The notes beneath the pieces are model-generated. The model was given only the letters and a program-made list of their open reading frames with translations. It ran no database searches and had not been told where the DNA came from. This document shows positions 1 through 5,234 of a stretch of 5,234 nucleotides of DNA, in pieces. This stretch comes from an uncultured Opitutia bacterium (GTDB taxonomy: Bacteria; Verrucomicrobiota; Verrucomicrobiia; Opitutales; UBA953): the NCBI GenBank assembly GCA_903882335.1, contig CAIRWP010000118.1:1-5234 (forward strand). The letters are read 5' to 3'. Positions within the stretch are counted from its first letter, which is position 1. The number at the start of each line of letters is the position of its first letter. Made by a program: the position numbers and the translations under genes.

Positions 1-2361
1 CAGCGCCGCATTCTCTACGCGATGATGCGGGAAGGCCTCGTCCACAACCGCCCGTTCGACAAGTGCGCCGGCGTCGTCGGCGAAGTGCTGAAGAACTACC
101 ACCCGCACGGCGACAGCTCCGTGTACGACACGCTTGTCCGCCTCGCCCAGAACTGGGTGATGCGCTACCAGTTGATCGAGCCGCAAGGCAACTTCGGCTC
201 CGTCGACGGCGATCCGCCCGCGGCCTACCGTTACACCGAGTGCCGCCTCTCCGAGGTCTCGTCCGAGCTCCTCGCCGACATCGATGAGGATACGGTGGAC
301 TTCATCCCGAACTACAAGGAGTCGACCACTGAGCCGACCGTCCTCCCGTGCGCCTTGCCTCACCTGCTGATGAACGGTTCGACCGGCATCGCGGTCGGTA
401 TGACGACCAACATCCCGCCCCATAACCTCAGCGAGCTTGTCGAGGCGACCTGCCTCATCATCGACAAGCCCGGCGCCACCGTCGAGGACCTCGAGAAGAT
501 CATCATCGGCCCGGACTTCCCGACCGGCGGCGTCATCAACGGCAAGGACGGCATCAAGCAGTACCTCCGCACCGGCCGCGGCATCATCCGCGTCCGCGGC
601 GTCGCCCACACGGAGGAGATGAAGAACGGCAAGGAGCAGATCGTCCTCACGGAGCTGCCCTATAACGTCAATCGCTCCTCCCTGGTGAAGCACATCGCCC
701 AACTGTGCACCGACAAGGTGCTGGATGAGGTCTCCGACCTCCGCGACGAGTCCGACGAAAACACGCGCGTCGTCATCGAGCTCAAGCGCAACGAGAACCC
801 GAAGGTCGTCATCAACAAGCTCTACAAGCACACGAACTTCGAGAACTCGTTCGGCGTGATCCTGCTGGCCCTCGACAAGCGTCGCCCGAAGCAGATGAAC
901 ATCCGCGAGCTGCTCGAGTGTTTCGTCGAGCACCGCCGGGACGTGGTCACCCGCCGTACCCGCTTCCGCCTGCGGAAGGCCGAGGACCGCGCCCACATCC
1001 TGGAAGGCTTCAAGATCGCCCTGCGCAACCTGGACGACTTCGTGAAGATCATCCGCGCCGCGACCAACCGCGACGAGGCCCGGGCAAAGCTGATGGCCAA
1101 GTACGGCCTCAGCGAACGCCAGGCCGTGGCCATCCTCGACCTCCGCCTCTACCAGCTCACCGGACTGGAGCGCGATAAGATCGAGGCCGAGTACCGCGAA
1201 CTGATGGCGCTCGTCGAAGAACTCCGCAGCATCCTCTCGAGCGAGCTGAAGCTGCTCACCCTGATCAAGAAGGAGCTGCGCGACGCCGCCAAGAAGCACA
1301 TCGGCCCCCGCAAGACGAAGGTCAACGCCCAGGAAGGGGACCTTTCGATGGAAGACATCGTCGCCAACGAAGGCTGCGTGGTCACCGTCTCGCATGCCGG
1401 CTTCATCAAACGTACGCCGGTCGCCCAGTATCGCCTCCAGCGGCGCGGCGGCAAGGGCACCAAGGGCGCCGAACTCTCCAAGGCCGCGTCCGACGACGAC
1501 AGCGACTTCATCGAGCACCTCTTCACGGCCAATACCCACGACCATATCCTGTTCTTCATGAACAACGGCCGCGTGTACGTGGAGAAGGTCTACGAGATCG
1601 AGGAGGCTAACCGCGCCTCGCGCGGCAAGTCGATCGCCCGCCTCCTCGACCTCAAGGATGACGAGAAGCTGGCCGCGATGGTCTGCGTCTCGAACTTCGA
1701 GGAGGGCAAGTTCCTCATGATGTGTACCGCCAACGGTACGATCAAGAAGACCGAAATCTCGAAGTACGCCAACTACCGCAAGGGCGGCATCATCGGCATC
1801 AACATCGAGCACGGCGACCGCCTGATCTCCACCAAGCTGACCAACGGCGATAACGAGGTCGTGATGATCTCGCAGTCTGGCATGTCGATCCGCTTCCATG
1901 AATCCGACGTCCGCTCCATGGGTCGCGACACCACCGGCGTTGCGGGTATGAGGCTCGACACGGGCGACCAGGTGAAGGCGATGGAAGTCGTCGACCCCGC
2001 CTGTACGCTCCTCGTCGTCGGCATCGACGGCATCGGCAAGCGCACCCCGTTCGACGATCCTGAGACCAAGGAGCCGGTCTATCGCAAGCAGACCCGCGGC
2101 GGCAAGGGCGTCATCGCGATCAGCACCGAGGTGGGCGTCGCCGGCGCGCTCAGCGTCCAGGAAGCCGACGAGGTCATGCTGCTCACCAAGGGCGGCCAGT
2201 CCATCCGCACCAAGGTGTCGGACATCCGTTGCACGGCGGGCCGCAACACCAAGGGCGTCCGCGTCATGCGCCTCAAGGATGGCGAGTCGCTCCTCGGCAT
2301 CTCCAAGGTCGAACGGTCCGACGAGGAAGAGGAGAACGCTGCCAAGCCCGCCGCGGAATAA
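1..2361 (+). CDS. gyrA: DNA gyrase subunit A, 5'-truncated by window edge
   Basis: DNA gyrase A subunit, the cleavage-rejoining half of the A2B2 type IIA topoisomerase that introduces negative supercoils. The frame is open from base 1 (QRRILYAM...), and by gapless alignment with E. coli numbering the first codon matches residue 45, so about 44 N-terminal residues lie outside; 786 residues are present. Seen directly: the breakage-reunion domain with catalytic Tyr122 (codon 232-234) preceded by Arg121, the DNA-intercalating Ile174 (388-390, GSTGIAVGM), and a quinolone-determining region with Ser83 (115-117) and Asp87 (127-129) both in the sensitive state. The C-terminal beta-pinwheel shows about six repeated blades. 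Its GyrA box QRRGGKG (1438-1458) identifies GyrA rather than ParC. The E. coli-type insert before the ILDLRL segment is absent. The protein ends in a short acidic, Ala-rich tail. A terminator follows directly. Oddity: residue 120 is Tyr where E. coli GyrA has Met. Confidence 0.97.
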   Translation, partial: QRRILYAMMREGLVHNRPFDKCAGVVGEVLKNYHPHGDSSVYDTLVRLAQNWVMRYQLIEPQGNFGSVDGDPPAAYRYTECRLSEVSSELLADIDEDTVDFIPNYKESTTEPTVLPCALPHLLMNGSTGIAVGMTTNIPPHNLSELVEATCLIIDKPGATVEDLEKIIIGPDFPTGGVINGKDGIKQYLRTGRGIIRVRGVAHTEEMKNGKEQIVLTELPYNVNRSSLVKHIAQLCTDKVLDEVSDLRDESDENTRVVIELKRNENPKVVINKLYKHTNFENSFGVILLALDKRRPKQMNIRELLECFVEHRRDVVTRRTRFRLRKAEDRAHILEGFKIALRNLDDFVKIIRAATNRDEARAKLMAKYGLSERQAVAILDLRLYQLTGLERDKIEAEYRELMALVEELRSILSSELKLLTLIKKELRDAAKKHIGPRKTKVNAQEGDLSMEDIVANEGCVVTVSHAGFIKRTPVAQYRLQRRGGKGTKGAELSKAASDDDSDFIEHLFTANTHDHILFFMNNGRVYVEKVYEIEEANRASRGKSIARLLDLKDDEKLAAMVCVSNFEEGKFLMMCTANGTIKKTEISKYANYRKGGIIGINIEHGDRLISTKLTNGDNEVVMISQSGMSIRFHESDVRSMGRDTTGVAGMRLDTGDQVKAMEVVDPACTLLVVGIDGIGKRTPFDDPETKEPVYRKQTRGGKGVIAISTEVGVAGALSVQEADEVMLLTKGGQSIRTKVSDIRCTAGRNTKGVRVMRLKDGESLLGISKVERSDEEEENAAKPAAE

Positions 2362-2370
2362 GCGGCGGGC
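2346..2370. repeat. Perfect 9-bp inverted repeat with the gyrA stop codon in its loop
   Basis: GCCCGCCGC (2346-2354) and GCGGCGGGC (2362-2370) are perfectly complementary. They are separated by seven bases, GGAATAA, whose last three are the gyrA stop codon. In the gyrA mRNA the stop would sit in the loop of an all-GC hairpin. No T-run follows on either strand (GAGG on +, TTGGC on -), so it is not a classical terminator by itself. It could protect the 3' end of the gyrA message, assist the terminator 14 bases downstream, or act as a weak terminator for the gene arriving from the other strand. The left arm is coding (Lys-Pro-Ala-Ala), so part of the match may be chance in GC-rich sequence. Confidence 0.6.
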
Positions 2371-2384
2371 GAGGTCCGGAACGA

Positions 2385-2409
2385 GGGGCGCCTTCGGCGC
2401 CCCTTTTTT
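2385..2409 (+). terminator. Rho-independent terminator of gyrA
   Basis: A perfect 8-bp stem, GGGGCGCC (2385-2392) against GGCGCCCC (2396-2403), with a TTC loop is followed immediately by six T (2404-2409), starting 23 bases after the gyrA stop. This is a canonical intrinsic terminator for rightward transcription. Read on the other strand, the hairpin is followed by TCGTTCC with no U-tract, so it should act poorly on the convergent methyltransferase transcript. Confidence 0.9.
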
Positions 2410-2426
2410 GCGCCCGGCGGCCCCGC

Positions 2427-3668
2427 TTAGGCGCGTTCCAGCGCCGCGATGCACTCGACGTGCCGGGTCTGGGGGAAGAGGTCGAACGGGCGGACCGAGA
2501 TGACCTTCCAGCCCTTGGCGCAGAGGTATTTCACGTCGCGTGCCTGGGTGTCGGGCGCGCAGCTGACGTAGACGATACGGCGCGGGCCGAACGCGTCCAG
2601 CTGGTCGAGGAAAGCTTCATCGCAACCCTTGCGGGGCGGGTCGACGATCACGGCGGACTCGCTGCCCTCGACGGGGATCTTCTTGAAGATCGATTCCGCG
2701 GACCCGGCGATGAAGCGGCAGTTGAGGAACCGATTGAGCGTCGCGTTCTCCGCGGCCTTGCGGGCGGCCTCGGCGCTGACCTCGACGCCGTTGACGGACT
2801 CGAAGCGGCGGGCCCCCGACAGGGCGAAGAGGCCGGAGCCGCAGTAGGTGTCGACGAGGTGCTTCGCGCCGGAGTCGTGCGCGAGCTGGATGGCATGGCC
2901 GACGAACTGCTCGAGGACGGAGGGGTTGTTCTGGAAGAACTCGCCGGCCAGGAATTTCAGCTGGATGGCGCCGACCTTCTCGGTGACGACCTGGCGGGGG
3001 TCCGTCACCACGCCTTCCTCGCAGTCGCGGAAGAGCAGGGTGGCCCCGCGTTCGAAGCGGCCGGGGTTGCCGCGGATGTCCTTGCGGGCCCGGGCCAGGC
3101 TGGCGTTGATCGCGTCGGTCGCGATGGGGCACTTCGGCACATCGATGACGCGACGCGAGGTGCCCGCGGCGAGGAAGCCGATCGGGAAGTCGGCCCGGCG
3201 GGGCGTCATGAAGTGCGGGGTGATCTTCGACCGGTAGCCATACTGCTTCGGCGACGGGTGGCAGGGGTCGACGTCGACCTTGAGCCCGCCCAGGCGTTCG
3301 AAGGCTTCCGCGACCTGGCGGCGCTTCCACTCGAGCTGCTGCGGGTAGGCGAGGTTCTGGTACTGGCAGCCGCCGCATTCGCCGAAGAGGTCGCAGCGCG
3401 GCTGGACGCGGTGGGGCGAGGGGACGACGACGCGCACGAGGTCGCCGCGGGAGAAGTTGGCGGAGTTGTGCCAGATCCGGGCCACGACTTTCTCGCCGGG
3501 CAAGGCGCCGGCGACGAAGACGACCCAGCCCTCGACGCGGGCGAGGCCTTCGCCGAGGTTGGTGATCGTCGCAATCTCGAGTTCCACCTCCTGATGGTAG
3601 GTGAACTTGCCGGGCCGGAACTTCGAGGCGTCGGGCTTGCGGGACTGGGGCGTTTCGAAATCGGACAT
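2427..3668 (-). CDS. RNA m5U methyltransferase, RlmD/RumA/TrmA family (TRAM + Fe-S + SAM domains)
   Basis: A 413-residue, S-adenosylmethionine-dependent enzyme expected to methylate C5 of a uridine in RNA, most often U1939 (RlmD) or U747 (RlmC) of 23S rRNA, or U54 of tRNA (TrmA). Domains seen in order: a TRAM RNA-binding domain (about residues 22-85); [4Fe-4S] ligands Cys92, Cys98, Cys101 (CDLFGECGGC) and Cys180 (PKCPI); an inserted central domain; FFQNN (244-248) leading into the Rossmann methyltransferase with SAM motif DTYCGSG (273-279) and NGVEVS; DPPRKG (343-348); the catalytic nucleophile Cys370 in VYVSCAPDT; and a likely general base Glu405 in RHVEC near the C-terminus. All key residues are intact and length is normal for the family. 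The ATG at 3668 is the natural start: it keeps the whole TRAM domain, and GGAGG lies upstream though at a long spacing of 14 bases. The family is certain, the target base is not; TRAM and the Fe-S cluster resemble RlmD more than E. coli TrmA, so no symbol is given. Confidence 0.93.
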   Translation of the reverse strand: MSDFETPQSRKPDASKFRPGKFTYHQEVELEIATITNLGEGLARVEGWVVFVAGALPGEKVVARIWHNSANFSRGDLVRVVVPSPHRVQPRCDLFGECGGCQYQNLAYPQQLEWKRRQVAEAFERLGGLKVDVDPCHPSPKQYGYRSKITPHFMTPRRADFPIGFLAAGTSRRVIDVPKCPIATDAINASLARARKDIRGNPGRFERGATLLFRDCEEGVVTDPRQVVTEKVGAIQLKFLAGEFFQNNPSVLEQFVGHAIQLAHDSGAKHLVDTYCGSGLFALSGARRFESVNGVEVSAEAARKAAENATLNRFLNCRFIAGSAESIFKKIPVEGSESAVIVDPPRKGCDEAFLDQLDAFGPRRIVYVSCAPDTQARDVKYLCAKGWKVISVRPFDLFPQTRHVECIAALERA

Positions 3669-3699
3669 GGGGACAAAGTCCGCCTCCGCCCCCCGGAGG
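3669..3699 (-). promoter_or_regulatory. Structured leader and ribosome binding site of the m5U methyltransferase gene
   Basis: On the minus strand the only good Shine-Dalgarno match before the ATG at 3668 is GGAGG (plus-strand CCTCC, 3683-3687), 14 bases from the start, which is longer than usual. Two inverted repeats overlap this leader. CCTCCG (3683-3688) pairs with CGGAGG (3694-3699) across five C, which in mRNA would mask the ribosome binding site. GGAC (3671-3674) pairs with GTCC (3678-3681) across AAA, and folding of this spacer would bring the site closer to the start. The pairings are seen in the sequence; a regulatory role is inference. I found no convincing -10/-35 pair for either gene in the 93-bp divergent gap (3669-3761). 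Confidence 0.35.
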
Positions 3700-3761
3700 T
3701 CGAGACTTATCCCCCGCCGGCCCCGCCCCGGACGGCTTTCCTTGCCCTGCGGCGGGTCTTG

Positions 3762-4580
3762 GTGCTCACTTCCGCCGTGTCCGAAGAGGTCATCCAGAGC
3801 CGTCAGAATCCCCGCGTGCAGGCGCTGGCCCGCCTGCGCGACCGCGCCGAGCGCGACGCCCGCCGGCTATTCCTGGTCGAGGGTTTCCGCGAGCTCACCC
3901 GCGCCTTGGAGCGCTCGGTGAAGGTCGAGGAGGTCTATTTCTGCCCGTCCATGTTCCGCGGCTCCGAGACCGCCGAACTCGTGACCCGCGCCCGCGCCGC
4001 CGGTATCCCCTGCTGTGAACTGGGTGTCTCGGCCTTCGAAAAGGTCAGCGGCCGCGAAGGGCCCGACGGCCTCCTGGGCGTCGCCCAGACCTGGGACTGC
4101 TCCTTGGAGCGCCTCCGACTCTCCGCCGCACCCCTGCTGTTGGTCGCCGAATCGGTGGAGAAGCCGGGCAACCTCGGCGCCTTGCTGCGCACGGCGGATT
4201 CCGCCGGGTGCGACGCCTTGGTCATCTGCGACCCGATCACCGACGCCTTCAACCCGAACGTGGTGCGGTCCTCGCAGGGCGCGCTTTTCTCGGTGCCGGT
4301 GGCGGTCTGCTCCTCCGCGGAAGCCGTGGCCTGGATGAAGGCCCGGGGTATCCGCTCGCTGGCGACCTCGCCGGCGGCCACGAAGACCTTCTGGGATGTC
4401 GATTGCCGTGGGCCCAGTGCCCTCCTGCTCGGTTCGGAGAAGGATGGCTTGAGCGACTTCCTCCTCGGCGCCGCCGCGGAGAAGATCTCCATCCCGCAGG
4501 CCGGTCTATCGGATTCCCTCAACGTCTCGATGGCCGCCGGCATCGTGCTGTTCGAGGCCGTCCGGCAGCGTCGGAAATAG
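3762..4580 (+). CDS. SpoU/TrmH-family (SPOUT) RNA methyltransferase
   Basis: About 272 residues, predicted to transfer a methyl group from SAM to a 2'-O-ribose of rRNA or tRNA. Numbered from the GTG at 3762, an N-terminal substrate-binding part (about 10-105) carries the typical SRQNPRVQAL and FLVEGFREL segments. A knotted SPOUT domain (about 123-270) follows with all three family motifs: EKPGNLGALLRTAD (133-146; Asn137 and Arg143 are the family's conserved catalytic-site residues), NPNVVRSSQGALF (164-176), and LLGSEKDGLS (222-231) plus IPQAGLSDSLNVSMAAG (244-260), which form the SAM-binding trefoil knot. Length fits the family. The exact target (RlmB, TrmH or another position) cannot be read from sequence. 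The start is uncertain: TTG 3759, GTG 3762 and GTG 3777 are in frame, there is no ATG near, and none has a good ribosome binding site. GTG 3762 is a compromise that keeps the whole conserved N-terminus. The frame stays open far upstream, but that part is antisense to the neighbouring gene. Confidence 0.9.
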   Translation: MLTSAVSEEVIQSRQNPRVQALARLRDRAERDARRLFLVEGFRELTRALERSVKVEEVYFCPSMFRGSETAELVTRARAAGIPCCELGVSAFEKVSGREGPDGLLGVAQTWDCSLERLRLSAAPLLLVAESVEKPGNLGALLRTADSAGCDALVICDPITDAFNPNVVRSSQGALFSVPVAVCSSAEAVAWMKARGIRSLATSPAATKTFWDVDCRGPSALLLGSEKDGLSDFLLGAAAEKISIPQAGLSDSLNVSMAAGIVLFEAVRQRRK

Positions 4581-4591
4581 GCGCAAATAAG

Positions 4592-4616
4592 CAGGCCGGG
4601 CTTGGGGCCCGGCCTG
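4592..4616. terminator. Hairpin terminator between convergent genes
   Basis: CAGGCCGGGC (4592-4601) pairs perfectly with GCCCGGCCTG (4607-4616), a 10-bp stem with a TTGGG loop, in the 60-bp gap between the SpoU-family gene and the transaldolase gene. Leftward (minus-strand) transcription leaves the stem into CTTATTTG, a modest U-rich tail, 24 bases after the transaldolase stop. Rightward transcription leaves it into ACTTGG, a poorer tail, 11 bases after the SpoU stop. It most likely ends the transaldolase message and may serve both genes. Confidence 0.7.
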
Positions 4617-4640
4617 ACTTGGCGGAACGGGCGACCGACT

Positions 4641-5234
4641 TCAGCCGATGGCCTTGGCGACCAAGTCGTCGAGCTTCTTGCCGTCGACGGCGAAGGCGCG
4701 GATACCTTCGGCGGTCTTCTCCGTGGCCATGGCGTCCTCGTTGTGGTGCCAGCGGAATTCCTTCTCGCCCCACGCCTTGGCGGCTTCGCCCTCGGCCTTG
4801 GCGGCGGTCTCGTCGAGGGCCTTCGGCACGGCGGCCGAGTCCTTGGAGAGCTCGTCGAGCAGGTTCGGGGCGATGGTCAGGAGGTCGCAACCGCAGAGGG
4901 CCTTGATCTGGCCGACGTTGCGGAAGGAGGCGCCCATGACCTCGGTCTTGATGCCGTGGCGCTTGTAGTAGGCGAAGATGCGGCGGACGGACTGCACACC
5001 GGGGTCGTTGGCGCCGGCGGAGGCGGCTTCGTTCCAGTTGGCGCCCTGGGCCTTCTTGTGCCAGTCGTAGATGCGGCCGACGAACGGGGAGATGAGCTGG
5101 ACCTTGGCGTCGGCGCAGGCGACGGCCTGGGCGAAGGAGAAGAGGAGGGTCAGGTTGCAGCGGATGCCTTCCTTCTCGAGCTCGGCGGCGGCCTGGATGC
5201 CTTCCCAGGTGGAGGCCATCTTCACGAGGATGCG
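4641..5234 (-). CDS. tal: Transaldolase, type 1 (TalA/TalB), 5'-truncated by window edge
   Basis: Cytosolic class I (Schiff-base) transaldolase of the non-oxidative pentose phosphate pathway, moving a dihydroxyacetone unit between sedoheptulose-7-phosphate and glyceraldehyde-3-phosphate. The frame stays open to the window end and reads RILVKMASTW there, matching E. coli TalB from residue 128 on; 197 residues are present and about 127 N-terminal ones are missing. By that gapless numbering, Schiff-base Lys132 (codon 5220-5222), Asn154 and Thr156 (CNLTLLF), Ser176, Phe178 and the phosphate-binding Arg181 (SPFVGR) are all present. Phe178 rather than Tyr favours transaldolase over fructose-6-phosphate aldolase activity. 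DPGVQSV, VMGASFRN and CDLLTIAP are further family landmarks, and the C-terminus AEGIRAFAVDGKKLDDL is of normal length. The GTG at 5225 is internal and not the real start. Asp17 and Glu96 of the active site lie outside the window. A hairpin follows the stop. Confidence 0.96.
   Translation of the reverse strand, partial: RILVKMASTWEGIQAAAELEKEGIRCNLTLLFSFAQAVACADAKVQLISPFVGRIYDWHKKAQGANWNEAASAGANDPGVQSVRRIFAYYKRHGIKTEVMGASFRNVGQIKALCGCDLLTIAPNLLDELSKDSAAVPKALDETAAKAEGEAAKAWGEKEFRWHHNEDAMATEKTAEGIRAFAVDGKKLDDLVAKAIG

Noticed and set aside
115..129. Quinolone-resistance substitutions in GyrA
   Set aside because: Ser83 and Asp87 are both present, so there is no classical resistance change at these two sites.
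1149..1565. Antisense open frame of 138 codons inside gyrA
   Set aside because: It overlaps strongly conserved gyrase coding sequence, has low-complexity Ser/Arg-rich content typical of GC-rich shadow frames, and shows no family motif.
2617..3378. Arg/Pro-rich 253-codon minus-strand frame
   Set aside because: It is an out-of-frame shadow of the m5U methyltransferase gene on the same strand, with composition typical of a shifted GC-rich reading frame.
3695..3700. GGAGGT as ribosome binding site for the SpoU-family gene
   Set aside because: No ATG, GTG or TTG in any useful frame lies 5-12 bases downstream. It is better explained as one arm of the inverted repeat in the divergent leader.
2229..3758. 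Very long plus-strand open frame continuous with the SpoU-family gene, suggesting a 783-residue fusion protein
   Set aside because: This stretch lies antisense and codon-aligned to the well-supported m5U methyltransferase gene. Stops there would require TTA, CTA or TCA codons in that gene, which are rare at this GC content. The translated upstream part shows no recognisable domain and also overlaps the gyrA end.
5223..5225. GTG as the start codon of the transaldolase
   Set aside because: The frame continues to the window edge with RILV, matching the conserved residues just before the Schiff-base lysine, so the gene is cut by the window and begins outside it.

Overview
This is an ordinary, GC-rich bacterial housekeeping segment, and I see no evidence of an undescribed system. 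It holds four protein genes on alternating strands (+, -, +, -). The first and last are cut by the window edges. GyrA without the E. coli-type insert, strong G/C bias at third codon positions and the general look of the proteins would fit a Verrucomicrobiota/PVC-type or other GC-rich Gram-negative bacterium. That placement is only an impression from protein style and was not tested by a search.

Layout: positions 1-2361 (+) are the DNA gyrase A subunit, lacking about its first 44 residues. Positions 2362-2426 are a convergent gap with a strong intrinsic terminator for gyrA, preceded by a perfect inverted repeat that places the gyrA stop codon in its loop. Positions 2427-3668 (-) are a complete TRAM-domain, [4Fe-4S] RNA m5U methyltransferase of the RlmD/RumA/TrmA family. 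Positions 3669-3761 are a 93-bp divergent gap with two small inverted repeats, one of which covers the only good ribosome binding site for the m5U methyltransferase. Positions 3762-4580 (+) are a SpoU/TrmH-family (SPOUT) RNA methyltransferase with a non-ATG start. Positions 4581-4640 are a convergent gap with a 10-bp GC-rich hairpin. Positions 4641-5234 (-) are the C-terminal two thirds of a type 1 transaldolase, cut at its 5' end by the window.

Functionally, the window combines DNA supercoiling (gyrase), RNA modification (two unrelated methyltransferases transcribed divergently from one short region) and the non-oxidative pentose phosphate pathway (transaldolase). Strand alternation means that, within the window, no two genes share an operon. 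There are no tRNA or rRNA genes, insertion sequences, CRISPR arrays or signs of recent transfer. The points most worth a second look are RNA-level: the stop-codon hairpin of gyrA, the folded leader of the m5U methyltransferase gene, and the uncertain start of the SpoU gene.
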